Assembly: GCA_018394295.1 (NCBI GenBank)
Contig: CP074573.1
Coordinates: 2,587,684-2,651,683, forward strand
From: Mycoplasmatota bacterium
GTDB lineage: Bacteria > Bacillota_I > Bacilli_A > Haloplasmatales > Haloplasmataceae
DNA length: 64,000 nt
Direction of reading: 5' to 3'
Part shown: piece by piece, positions 42,930 to 52,368 of the stretch
How the letters are laid out: every line of letters starts with the position of its first letter
How positions within the stretch are numbered: position 1 is the stretch's first letter
Notes under the pieces: generated by a model
Told to the model about the DNA's origin: nothing
The model's input: the letters and a program-made list of their open reading frames with translations, nothing else
Database searches by the model: none
Translations under genes and position numbers: made by a program

Positions 42930-45710
42930 TTAACTTTTCTTTTTAAAATAGATATAGGATACACCTGCACCTGCTAGTAAAATCACACCAATTGATACAC
43001 CAATCATAATTTTTGATATATCCGTCTTTTCGTCTGTTATGTCAGGTGTTGTTGCATCATCTGTCATATACATAACAATCGATTCGTTAGCGCGAAGTTC
43101 AATTCCACTACCAGATATTGTTCTTATCGTTTCTGTTCCCGCTCTTGCTAGGTCAACGACAATATTATAAGTACCCTCTTCAGGTAAATTGACATAACGT
43201 TTTCCAGAAGTATTTCCATTGAATAATATAACAATCTTATCCCACACTTCTCCTTTTGCCCCATTAATAGTATATCCAATGACTTGGTCTACACCTGTAT
43301 CAAAAAATCTTAATTTCTCGTTTATTTCTTCAGCATTACCCATTTTAAAAGCAGGATGATTCTTTCTTAAATTGATTAACCCTTTATAATAGTCATATAC
43401 TTGATAATTTTCATCTTTATAATCCCATCTAAGTTGGTTTACTTTATCAGGAGCATTATAACTATTATGTTCAAAGGTACCGCCAGATACTTTAGATCTT
43501 AAGAAATCTTGACCAGCATGTAAGAATGGAATCCCTTGACTTGTCAAAACAATTGCTGCTGCTTGTTTATCCATATTTATTCGAGCATTTTCAGAGACAT
43601 CAGGGGCTGATAAAGCCAATTTATTCCATAGAGTGAGATTATCATGTGCTTCAACATAGTTAACAATTTGATTAGGACTTAAAGCCCAATATTTATTCGT
43701 ATCAGGATGCTCAATACCACCCACTATACCAAACATGACATCCTGAACATGACCGGAACCTTGAATAAATCCCTTATCAGTATCTGACCATACTGACCCC
43801 TTAGTTCCATCACGAGTAATATCATTAAATACAGCGATTCCTGGCATTTTTGATACATTTGTTCTTAATGCCTGCTCACTCTCAGGAAGTGGTGTACTAC
43901 CGCCTGTCCACCCTTCTCCATAAATTAAAATCGTTGGGTCAATTTCATTTAATGCTTCACGAATTAAATTCATCGTTTCGATATCATGTACTGCCATTAA
44001 ATCAAATCTAAAGCCATCTATATTATATTCTGTAGCCCAATATTTCAAAGAATCAATCATAAATTTACGGAACATCTCACGATCTGATGCTGTTTCATTG
44101 CCAACTCCTGAACCATTCGTATAACCACCGTTATTATCATAACGGAAATAATAACCTGGAACAATCTTTTCAAAACTAGATGAAGCGGCATCACCTAAAT
44201 GGTTATAAACAACATCCATAACCACTCGAATATCATTATCATGTAATCCTTGAACCATTTGTTTAAATTCATTGACTCTTACTTCACCTAATGTTGGGTC
44301 AGATGAATAAGAACCTTCTGGTACATTAAAGTTTAATGGATCATATCCCCAGTTAAACTGTGGTGTGTCTAAATTAGTTTCATCAATAGATCGATGATCA
44401 AAGCTTGGTAAAAGATGTAAATGGGTTATCCCTAAGTCTTTTAAGTGATCAAGACCTGTTTTAGTAGATTTATACTTGGTACCTGATTCAATGAGTCCTA
44501 AGTATTTTCCTTTATTCTGAATATTACTACTACTATGAATAGATAAGTCTCTTATATGTAATTCATAAATAATTGCATCATTATAATTTATAAATTCTGG
44601 TTTATCTTCTAACCATCGTTCTGGGTTAGTCCCTTCAAGGTCAACAACCATTCCCCTATGCCCATTGACACCAACTGCTTTGGCATATGGGTCGACGGCT
44701 TCTACTGATCTTGTCCCAAAAGTGACTTTATAAGTATAATACACACCATTTAAATCTTCATTAACCTTAAGAGACCAAGTTCCTTTTTCAGAACGATTCA
44801 TCTCTAAAACATCTTTTAAATCAGTAGGTTCAAATGTATCTGTAATGAGTCCATTACGATAATCACCTGTATCATATAAAACGACTTCTACTTTTGATGC
44901 TGTCGGTGCCCATACCTTAAACTTTGTGGCATTTTGTGTATATATTGCACCTAAATCATCACCATCATAAACATATCTATTAGAAAAATCATCACTATCA
45001 AATAATTTTGATTTAACAATCAACAAATCTTTAGAAAAATTACATGAACCAATTAGATAATCATTTTCAAAAGAAATCGTATCTTTTAATGTTAAACTTC
45101 CACTTTTATTATCTGCGTTTATCTTTACATTGGTAATATCCATTTCTAAACCATTTTCTAATACATAAATTGATTCTTGAAATTGAAGTGAATTTATAAC
45201 TGCTTCTGTTGTGGTAAAGTTAATGGTAGTAAATGAAGAAAATGAAGCAGAAGAAAATTGTGGAGAAACATCAGCTGAAGCCCGATCTGTATAAACTGTT
45301 TCATCATTTGTGATGATGTACACATGAACTTCGTTATTTTCATCAGGATTGGATAAATCGATAAAACGATCTCCACCTGGTTCTCGTCCTGCATCCCATG
45401 AGCCTTCACGGATTATAAATCCAACTTTCGTTGATGGATTGAGTGCATCATAGTCTGCTATCTCAGATATACTAATTTCTGCAACCTTTCCAAATTCATC
45501 TTCACTTGTGAATTCAAATTCTTTACCATCTTTTGGTGTTGGTTGATTTTGCCATATCCATAAGTCCCAATTTTGATAATTATTATCAAAACGATGGTAG
45601 TGAACGATTATTTTCAAGTCATCGGCTGCATTTACTATGATTTTATTTCCAAAAAGTACAGTAAATGTTAGAGTGATCATTAATATAAATAAAGTAACTA
45701 TTTTTTTCAT
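42930..45710 (-). CDS. pulA: Membrane-anchored type I pullulanase
   Basis: 926-residue debranching enzyme (alpha-1,6). Domains in order: signal peptide, CBM41 (DLKIIVHYHRFDNNYQNWDLWIWQ), beta domain, CBM48/GH13 N-terminal (IYTQNATKFKVWAPTASKVEVVLYD), then the catalytic barrel with the type I signature FNWGYDPLNFNVPEGSYSSD, region I DVVYNHLGD, II GFRFDLMAVHD, III YGEGWTGG and IV YVEAHDNLTLWNK. The C-terminal end is a membrane helix (IMIGVSIGVILLAGAGVSYIYF) plus KKKS, without LPXTG. It works on the cell surface together with the amylase and the starch-binding protein. A perfect cre-type site lies 70 bp upstream of the start. Confidence 0.95.
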   Translation of the reverse strand: MKKIVTLFILMITLTFTVLFGNKIIVNAADDLKIIVHYHRFDNNYQNWDLWIWQNQPTPKDGKEFEFTSEDEFGKVAEISISEIADYDALNPSTKVGFIIREGSWDAGREPGGDRFIDLSNPDENNEVHVYIITNDETVYTDRASADVSPQFSSASFSSFTTINFTTTEAVINSLQFQESIYVLENGLEMDITNVKINADNKSGSLTLKDTISFENDYLIGSCNFSKDLLIVKSKLFDSDDFSNRYVYDGDDLGAIYTQNATKFKVWAPTASKVEVVLYDTGDYRNGLITDTFEPTDLKDVLEMNRSEKGTWSLKVNEDLNGVYYTYKVTFGTRSVEAVDPYAKAVGVNGHRGMVVDLEGTNPERWLEDKPEFINYNDAIIYELHIRDLSIHSSSNIQNKGKYLGLIESGTKYKSTKTGLDHLKDLGITHLHLLPSFDHRSIDETNLDTPQFNWGYDPLNFNVPEGSYSSDPTLGEVRVNEFKQMVQGLHDNDIRVVMDVVYNHLGDAASSSFEKIVPGYYFRYDNNGGYTNGSGVGNETASDREMFRKFMIDSLKYWATEYNIDGFRFDLMAVHDIETMNLIREALNEIDPTILIYGEGWTGGSTPLPESEQALRTNVSKMPGIAVFNDITRDGTKGSVWSDTDKGFIQGSGHVQDVMFGIVGGIEHPDTNKYWALSPNQIVNYVEAHDNLTLWNKLALSAPDVSENARINMDKQAAAIVLTSQGIPFLHAGQDFLRSKVSGGTFEHNSYNAPDKVNQLRWDYKDENYQVYDYYKGLINLRKNHPAFKMGNAEEINEKLRFFDTGVDQVIGYTINGAKGEVWDKIVILFNGNTSGKRYVNLPEEGTYNIVVDLARAGTETIRTISGSGIELRANESIVMYMTDDATTPDITDEKTDISKIMIGVSIGVILLAGAGVSYIYFKKKS

Positions 45711-45779
45711 GCTTACCTCCTTAACGCTATTCTATCAAAAAATAGATTATTTTATATTGGTTTTACTCAAAATTACAAT

Positions 45780-45793
45780 TGTAACCGATATCA
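45780..45793 (-). promoter_or_regulatory. Perfect cre/LacI-type operator upstream of pulA
   Basis: TGTAACCGATATCA matches TGWAANCGNTNWCA at all 14 positions. It overlaps the likely -35 region of the pulA promoter. Confidence 0.75.
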
Positions 45794-45806
45794 TTTTACC
45801 TTTGAA

Positions 45807-45836
45807 AAATTGTACGAGCTTATACTCGTACAATTT
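45807..45836 (-). terminator. Terminator after the phosphorylase gene
   Basis: Perfect 12-bp stem AAATTGTACGAG / CTCGTACAATTT with a 6-nt loop and T-run on the minus strand. Confidence 0.9.
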
Positions 45837-45854
45837 ATGAGAAGAGAGAGCTAT

Positions 45855-48269
45855 TTAAAAATTCATTTTATCTAAGTTCCAAATTTCATCTGCATATTGT
45901 GTAATCGTGCGATCACTTGAGAAAAATGATGAGTTTGCGATATTTTTAAGTACCATCTCAAGCCAATCATCTTGATTCTTATAGGTAGTATTCGCTTTTT
46001 GTTGTGCTTTGACATAAGCTTTAAAATCTTTTAAAACAAAGAAGTGATCACCTTGGTCTAATAAGTTATCATAAATATCTTTAAATTCATCTATATTTAC
46101 ATCCTTAAAGAAACCATTAACTAATTGATCTAATAGTCGTTTAATCTCTGGATCGTTTTCATAAATATCTCTTGAACGATAGTTCTTATTTTGATAATAA
46201 CTATTAACTTCTTCAGCAGTTAATCCAAAAATAAATGCATTTTCTATTCCCGCTAAGTCAACAATTTCTATATTAGCACCATCTAAAGTTCCAAGTGTTA
46301 GGGCACCATTCATCATGAATTTCATGTTACCTGTTCCTGATGCTTCCTTAGAAGCTGTTGATATTTGTTCAGAAATATTCGCTGCAGGGAATAAGAGTTC
46401 AGCATAAGATACATTATAGTTTTCCACAAATACAACTTTTAACTTTTCATTGACGTCTAAATCATTATTTACCATATCTGCGATTGTATTAATTAACTTA
46501 ATCACTTTTTTCGCTATATGATAACTACCAGCAGCTTTTGCCCCAAATATAAAGGTTTGCGGATAGAATGATTGATAGAATTCTTTATCTTCTTTTAACT
46601 TATTGTATAAATACATGATATGTAGGGCATTCATCAGTTGACGTTTATACTCATGTAGTCTCTTCACTTGAATATCAAAAATAGAATTGATGTCTAATTT
46701 AATTCCTTCATTTTGTTGAATATAATCAGCTAAAATCTTTTTACGGGCTTGTTTTACTTCAAAGAAAGCTTTTTTAACTTCCACATCATTAACTAATTCA
46801 TTTAATTGTTTTAAGCGATTTATATCATTAATCCATTCTTTTCCAACATATTTATTTAAAAATTCTGTTAGTTGTGGATTACAATGATACGCCCAACGTC
46901 TATGCGTTATCCCATTTGTTTTATTATTAAATTTATTTGGATATACTTCATTAAAGTCTTTCATTTCTACTTCTTTTAGTAATTTAGTATGAAGTGCTGC
47001 AACCCCATTCACGCTAAAAGAACCTACGATACAAAGATGAGCCATATAGATTAGTTTATTATTTATAATCGCCAATGAATTTACTTTAGGATGGTCAACA
47101 CCATATTTATTGATTAAATCTTGATTAAAATTATTATTAATAACAGTAATAATTTCATAAATTCGTGGTAATAAAGGTTGGAATAAACGAATTGGCCATT
47201 TTTCTGATGCCTCAGCCATAATCGTATGATTGGTGTAAGCACAAGTATTATTAGTAATCTGCCAAGCTTTTTCCCATGTCATATTTTCTTCATCCATTAA
47301 TACTCGCATTAACTCAGGGATAAGTAATGTTGGATGCGTATCATTAATATGTAAGGTTACTTTTTCATGGAAATTATCTAATGTATGATACATTTCTTTA
47401 TGTTTATTGATAATACGGCGTAGTCCTGCACAGACAAAGAAATATTGTTGTTTTAATCTTAAAACTTTTCCTTCATCTGTTGAATCATCAGGGTATAAAC
47501 ACTCTGATATTTTACGAACACTATGCTCATATTCATAAACATCTACACCTTCAGGATACTCATTACCTGGTTCAGCTGACCAAATCGTTAATGAATTTAC
47601 TGTTTTGGTATTATGACCAACGATTGGCACATCATAAGGAACTGCTTTTACATAAGTTGCTTCATCATGGCTTATTTCATCAGTTTCTGTTCTATTTATA
47701 ACACCATAGAAAGGAACCATTACCGATTCATTCTCTTTACGAACTTCCCACACAAAATCATCTTCTAACCAATGATCAGGTAATTCTACTTGGTTACCAT
47801 TTATAAATTTTTGTTGAAAGAAACCAGATTTATATCGTATACAATTACCATGGCCTGGATAGGACAAGGATGCGATTGAATCTAGAAAACAGGCTGCTAA
47901 TCTTCCTAAACCACCATTTCCTAATCCAATATCACTTTCCTTACTTTCTATATCATTTATGTCTAATCCTAAACTTTTTAACGATTCATCAACAATGGAA
48001 TACAATCCAAGATTCATTAAATTATTGGTTAATAATCTTCCCATTAAAAATTCCATTGAGAAATAATATACTTGTTTTAGTTGTTGTTTTTTGATGACTT
48101 CATTTGTTTCAATCCAATTTTGACTAATATAATCTTTTACCATCATTGCTAACACAACATACTTTTGTTGATCTGTGGTCTCATTAAATCTTTTTCCATA
48201 TACATACTCTACACGTTTTGTATAGGCTTCAGTAAATGTTTTTTTGTCACTAAAGATATTAACTATCAT
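45855..48269 (-). CDS. glgP: Glycogen/maltodextrin phosphorylase (GT35)
   Basis: 804-residue alpha-glucan phosphorylase that releases glucose-1-phosphate from maltodextrins. Visible family blocks: VYYFSMEFLMGRLL, LGNGGLGRLAACFLDS, LHINDTHPTLLIPELMRVL, KTNGITHRRW, VKRLHEYKRQLMNALH, VFVENYNVSYAELLFPAANISEQISTASKEASGTGNMKFMMNGALTLGTLDGANIEI; the last contains the pyridoxal-phosphate Lys (EASGTGNMKF). Length is normal. It is cytoplasmic and uses the products of the debranching enzymes. A cre-type site lies 62 bp upstream, and it has its own terminator, so it is a separate transcription unit in the cluster. Confidence 0.95.
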   Translation of the reverse strand: MIVNIFSDKKTFTEAYTKRVEYVYGKRFNETTDQQKYVVLAMMVKDYISQNWIETNEVIKKQQLKQVYYFSMEFLMGRLLTNNLMNLGLYSIVDESLKSLGLDINDIESKESDIGLGNGGLGRLAACFLDSIASLSYPGHGNCIRYKSGFFQQKFINGNQVELPDHWLEDDFVWEVRKENESVMVPFYGVINRTETDEISHDEATYVKAVPYDVPIVGHNTKTVNSLTIWSAEPGNEYPEGVDVYEYEHSVRKISECLYPDDSTDEGKVLRLKQQYFFVCAGLRRIINKHKEMYHTLDNFHEKVTLHINDTHPTLLIPELMRVLMDEENMTWEKAWQITNNTCAYTNHTIMAEASEKWPIRLFQPLLPRIYEIITVINNNFNQDLINKYGVDHPKVNSLAIINNKLIYMAHLCIVGSFSVNGVAALHTKLLKEVEMKDFNEVYPNKFNNKTNGITHRRWAYHCNPQLTEFLNKYVGKEWINDINRLKQLNELVNDVEVKKAFFEVKQARKKILADYIQQNEGIKLDINSIFDIQVKRLHEYKRQLMNALHIMYLYNKLKEDKEFYQSFYPQTFIFGAKAAGSYHIAKKVIKLINTIADMVNNDLDVNEKLKVVFVENYNVSYAELLFPAANISEQISTASKEASGTGNMKFMMNGALTLGTLDGANIEIVDLAGIENAFIFGLTAEEVNSYYQNKNYRSRDIYENDPEIKRLLDQLVNGFFKDVNIDEFKDIYDNLLDQGDHFFVLKDFKAYVKAQQKANTTYKNQDDWLEMVLKNIANSSFFSSDRTITQYADEIWNLDKMNF

Positions 48270-48331
48270 AATTCACCTCGATAACTATTTTTCGTCCCTA
48301 ATTATAACATCAAAAATTTTTAATAATAGAT

Positions 48332-48345
48332 TGTTATCGTTTACA
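48332..48345 (-). promoter_or_regulatory. cre/LacI-type operator upstream of glgP
   Basis: TGTTATCGTTTACA (plus-strand reading) matches TGWAANCGNTNWCA at 13 of 14 positions. Confidence 0.65.
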
Positions 48346-48383
48346 TGTTTCAGAAACCTTATTAAAAATGTTAAATTTATCCT

Positions 48384-50507
48384 TTATAACTTAAGTATGA
48401 TAACTTCACCAGGTTTTAAGATCAAGTTTAGATGATCGTTTTTAAACCCTATAGATTCTTCACTTAGTTCAAATTGTGAAAACAGAACTTCTGGTGTTAA
48501 AGCCCTATTACTTAATTTGTCTAATACTACTGTAGCCTCTGTTTCATTCGTTGGATTTGTATTAGCTATTATCATTAAAACATTCTCTTTAACTTGTTTA
48601 TCAACATAGGAAAAACCAATACAATCGATTGCTTTATCTTCAAAAATGGTTGGTTCATATTGATTGATATCTGTGATTGTAGATAGATATTGTTTTCTAA
48701 TTTTTGAAATACGTTCTAATTGTTTAGGTATAACCCATCTATTATTATTTAAATAATGAAAAGCGTATTTATCAAATAAGGCTAGTTTTCCATAGTAAGG
48801 GTCATTAATTTCCAGTTGATACTGTTCGTTTTCCCGAGCATCTATTCCGGTATTCATTGGTTGTACTTCAAATATTTCTTGTCCAGAATTGATAAAAGGA
48901 ACAGCATTCGGTACAAACATATTTAAAAGCGTTAACATATTTGATAAGTTTTGTCCGCCTGGTCGCGCTGATAAACGGGGGGTATCGTGGGTTTCACCAC
49001 AAGCGAAAATTGGGCAAGCAAGTTTATGGGTTTGTTCCATAAATCGATGTAAATGTCGTTCTTTAAAACGAGGTTCATGCCAAAAACCAGAACCAATAAT
49101 CATGTTATAACCTAATTCTCTCGCTTTACTAGCATTTCCATGATTTAATTCTTCAGCGATAAAACAAAAATGCGGATCAATTTCTCGTGCTTTAGAGATA
49201 ATTAAATTCAATAAATCACTTGAAAGTGCATGTCCCATATCGATTCTAGCACCATCAATCCCAAAATGATTTTGGTAAAAAGGAATAATCCCTGATAACA
49301 TCTCCCACAATGCTTTATTTGGTTTATTTCCTTGATAAAGATTATTTTTAATTGTATCAAATAAGATGTAAGGTGGAATTTCTTCCTTATCTTTTAGATA
49401 TTTATTTAATTCTTTTTGAGATAAAGTTGGGTGGTCTTCATACATTCTAAAAAAGGTAATATCCGACCATGGTGGTTGAGAATCATTAATATGATCTGAA
49501 AAAGCTGGGGCAATTTGTATTTCATACTCACGTTTAATTAAGTCTGAAAAACAAATATTAGGATTCTCTTTATATTCATCCAATAACCTTTGATATTTAT
49601 CAGGGTTAATAGTTTTAGGATCATATGAAAATTTTCTTATATGATTCCAAACCCTTTCTGATTGATAAATCTCACTAATTAATTTTGGCTCAGGAGAGGC
49701 AGTATTCTCTATTGAATCAATCTTTGGTGAAGAATAATTATTATATTCACTACTTTTAATCCAATAAAACCATTCAGGATGGTCAATCATTAACTCATTT
49801 TCAATAGCGTTTGTTCTTGGGATAATATCAATCATGACTTTCATATCTAATATATGACATGCCTCTACAAAGGCTTGAAATTCATCTATTATTGAGAAGT
49901 TGGAACCAGTCATTGGATCTTTTAGATTAGGATCTAATTCATAATAATTAGATACACCATAAGGTGAACCTAACTCGCCTTTTTTATTTTTAGTTGAAGA
50001 TTTAAAGATGGGTAACATATAAACAACATCAACACCCATTTTTTTTAGTAATGGAAGAAGCGCTAAAGTTTTCACAAAAGTTCCAGTATCCTTTAACCCA
50101 AATTTATTTTCACTTTCTAAATCACCACTTCTATCATGATCCCATGCTGTTGAGGTACGAATCATCATTGAATAAACAACACTTTTCTTTATCCAATCTC
50201 CTCCTAAATAATCCGTTTTATTTGATAATACCTTATTTTTCATTTGATGAAATGGTTTTGAATAATCATAACTTTCAACCTTTTTTGGTATAATATAAGA
50301 ATTTATTACTTCATAGTAAAAATTATAAGGATTGACGGTTAATTCACCACTATCAGACCTAACCATTTCTTTACCAGAATAGTTCCATACGTTCCATAAA
50401 TCAGGAATCGTATAGTCTAATATAGGGGAAGTTCTTTTCTCTTTTAATCGATTCATTAGTTCAATTAATTTATTTGTTGATTGTCCATTTTTTAAATACG
50501 TCATCAT
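48384..50507 (-). CDS. GH13 maltosyltransferase-like enzyme
   Basis: 707-residue, signal-less GH13 protein with unusual catalytic regions. Region I is MIDIIPRTNAIENEL in place of DxxxNH, region II GARIDMGHA (nucleophile Asp), region III FIAEELNHGN (Glu), region IV CGETHDTPR. The stretch HPEWFYWIKSSEY behind region I is reminiscent of maltosyltransferases such as Thermotoga MTase and of the GlgE group, which transfer maltosyl units between dextrins or to phosphate. This fits a neighbour of phosphorylase, since such an enzyme re-lengthens short maltodextrins. The family call rests on memory of motifs; another GH13 transferase is possible. It starts 12 bp behind the oligo-1,6-glucosidase, so both share a transcript. 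Confidence 0.6.
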   Translation of the reverse strand: MMTYLKNGQSTNKLIELMNRLKEKRTSPILDYTIPDLWNVWNYSGKEMVRSDSGELTVNPYNFYYEVINSYIIPKKVESYDYSKPFHQMKNKVLSNKTDYLGGDWIKKSVVYSMMIRTSTAWDHDRSGDLESENKFGLKDTGTFVKTLALLPLLKKMGVDVVYMLPIFKSSTKNKKGELGSPYGVSNYYELDPNLKDPMTGSNFSIIDEFQAFVEACHILDMKVMIDIIPRTNAIENELMIDHPEWFYWIKSSEYNNYSSPKIDSIENTASPEPKLISEIYQSERVWNHIRKFSYDPKTINPDKYQRLLDEYKENPNICFSDLIKREYEIQIAPAFSDHINDSQPPWSDITFFRMYEDHPTLSQKELNKYLKDKEEIPPYILFDTIKNNLYQGNKPNKALWEMLSGIIPFYQNHFGIDGARIDMGHALSSDLLNLIISKAREIDPHFCFIAEELNHGNASKARELGYNMIIGSGFWHEPRFKERHLHRFMEQTHKLACPIFACGETHDTPRLSARPGGQNLSNMLTLLNMFVPNAVPFINSGQEIFEVQPMNTGIDARENEQYQLEINDPYYGKLALFDKYAFHYLNNNRWVIPKQLERISKIRKQYLSTITDINQYEPTIFEDKAIDCIGFSYVDKQVKENVLMIIANTNPTNETEATVVLDKLSNRALTPEVLFSQFELSEESIGFKNDHLNLILKPGEVIILKL

Positions 50508-50519
50508 CTATCTCCTTCG

Positions 50520-52217
50520 TTAACTCGTATGATATACAATTGCTTCATATGGATTTAAAGTCATATTTCTTCTTAAAGGTTTTTCAATATCATTACTAAT
50601 CACTATTTTTACTTTTTCGAAACTAATTTCATCCGGAATAACAACCTCAATGGTTTTGTCAAAGAAGTTAGCTAAAATAATGTATTTATCTTCCTTGTAA
50701 GAACGGGTGTATAAAAATATATTTTCATCCTCTTCAAGATAGAGTTTAAAGTCACCATATATGAGTGCTTTAGAACTCTGTCTTATTTTAAGTATCTTTT
50801 GATAATAATAAAATATTGAATCTTTATCAGATAGGTTATCTAATACATTTATATCTACATAGTTTGGATTAACCTTCATCCATGGTTCATTTTTACTAAA
50901 TCCAGCATGTTCACTATTATCCCATTGCATAGGGGTTCTTGCATTGTCACGTGAACGCTTATGAATTCTATTTAATATATCTTCTTTTGTAGAGATATGA
51001 TTTAATAGGGTTTCTTTATATAAAGTGAATATCTCAACATCTCGATAATCATTAATATCTGTGTAATCAACATTTGTCATTCCAATTTCTTCACCTTGAT
51101 AAATAAAGGGCGTTCCCCCCATAAAATACAATACGGTAGCTAACATTTTCGCAGACTTTTTATGAAATTCTTTTGAATCATTTCCATAATGTGAGAGTAC
51201 TCGTGGTTGGTCATGATTGCTCCAAAAAATTGTATTCCATGCCTTACCATATAGATTCATTTGATACTTCGCTAATGATTTCTTTAAATCAGGTAAATAA
51301 AGTGATTTATAAGTCCATTTACTAGGAAGATAAGTGGCAGAACTTGGATCTACATCAACCCAACAATGATCAAATGAGATGATCATATTAAATTCATTTC
51401 TATCATAAGCACAATACTTTAACGTATCATCTGTACTAGCGCCACCAGCTTCTCCAACTGTCATCACATCATAATCTGACAAGACCTCTTCAACCATTTC
51501 TTGGATATGTTTATGTACTTTAGGTCGATTGGAAAATTCTTCATAACAAGGGGAATAAAGACGTCCCTCAGGAACGGAATGATTAGGAAATTGGTCATTT
51601 TTATCTAAATGAGCAACTGCATCAACTCTGAATCCATCCACACCTTGATCTAACCACCAACGCATCATTTTATACATATCTTTACGCATATCAGGATGAT
51701 TCCAATTTAAATCAGGCATTTTTTTACTAAAGATATGCATATAATATTCACTTGTCGTTTCATCATATTCCCAGACAGACCCACTAAAGAATGATTCCCA
51801 ATTGGTCGGTGGACATCCTTTTTTTCCTTTTTGCCAGATATAATAATCACGATAAGGATTATCTTTTGTTTTTCTTGATTCAATAAACCAAGGATGTTCA
51901 TCAGATGTATGATTTAAAACTAAATCAATAATTAGTTTCATATCTCTTTTGTGTAGTTGTTTAATTAATTTTTCTATGTCCTCTAATGTTCCATAATCTT
52001 TGGATATTTTATAAAAATCACTGACATCATAGCCTTGGTCATCCATAGGTGATTCATAAAATGGACAGACCCAGATCGCTGTTACCCCTAATTCTTTTAA
52101 ATAATCGAGCTTTTCAATTATTCCTTTTATATCGCCTATTCCATCGTTGTTACTATCTTTAAAACTTCTAGGATATATTTGATAAATTATAGCTTCTTGC
52201 CACCATTTTCCATACAT
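50520..52217 (-). CDS. malL: Oligo-1,6-glucosidase/alpha-glucosidase (GH13_31)
   Basis: 565-residue cytoplasmic glucosidase, start ATG 52217 behind GGAAGTGA (the longer frame to 52283 has no ribosome site). WWQEAIIYQIYPRSFKDSNNDGIGDIKGIIEKLDYLKELGVTAIWVCPFYESP is the classical start of oligo-1,6-glucosidases. Catalytic regions: I DLVLNHTS, II GFRVDAVAHLDK, III TVGEAGGAS, IV FWSNHDQPR. These enzymes remove terminal glucose from isomaltose, panose and short maltodextrins. It is the first gene of a two-gene unit with the maltosyltransferase-like gene. A cre-type palindrome lies 79 bp upstream. Confidence 0.93.
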   Translation of the reverse strand: MYGKWWQEAIIYQIYPRSFKDSNNDGIGDIKGIIEKLDYLKELGVTAIWVCPFYESPMDDQGYDVSDFYKISKDYGTLEDIEKLIKQLHKRDMKLIIDLVLNHTSDEHPWFIESRKTKDNPYRDYYIWQKGKKGCPPTNWESFFSGSVWEYDETTSEYYMHIFSKKMPDLNWNHPDMRKDMYKMMRWWLDQGVDGFRVDAVAHLDKNDQFPNHSVPEGRLYSPCYEEFSNRPKVHKHIQEMVEEVLSDYDVMTVGEAGGASTDDTLKYCAYDRNEFNMIISFDHCWVDVDPSSATYLPSKWTYKSLYLPDLKKSLAKYQMNLYGKAWNTIFWSNHDQPRVLSHYGNDSKEFHKKSAKMLATVLYFMGGTPFIYQGEEIGMTNVDYTDINDYRDVEIFTLYKETLLNHISTKEDILNRIHKRSRDNARTPMQWDNSEHAGFSKNEPWMKVNPNYVDINVLDNLSDKDSIFYYYQKILKIRQSSKALIYGDFKLYLEEDENIFLYTRSYKEDKYIILANFFDKTIEVVIPDEISFEKVKIVISNDIEKPLRRNMTLNPYEAIVYHTS

Positions 52218-52295
52218 TTTATCACTTCCAAAATTACAATTTATTACATTTTTCATCTTATTATAATGAAATCGTAAAGTCAAAGAGTTATGATA

Positions 52296-52309
52296 TGTAA
52301 TCGATTACT
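52296..52309 (-). promoter_or_regulatory. cre/LacI-type operator upstream of malL
   Basis: TGTAATCGATTACT contains the perfect 12-bp palindrome GTAATCGATTAC and matches TGWAANCGNTNWCA at 13 of 14 positions. Confidence 0.7.
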
Positions 52310-52332
52310 GATTTTTATTTAAGTAAAAAAAA

Positions 52333-52360
52333 AGTCTACACGTAATTAAATGTGTAGACT
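52333..52360 (-). terminator. Terminator after dsdA
   Basis: 9-bp stem AGTCTACAC / GTGTAGACT followed by nine T on the minus strand. Confidence 0.9.
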
Positions 52361-52368
52361 AATTTAGA

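Noticed and set aside
5797..50293. Many other frames opposite or out of phase with clear genes (for example 37686-37919, 47870-48094, 50051-50293)
   Set aside because: They lie inside conserved enzymes or surface proteins, have odd amino-acid composition and no ribosome site.
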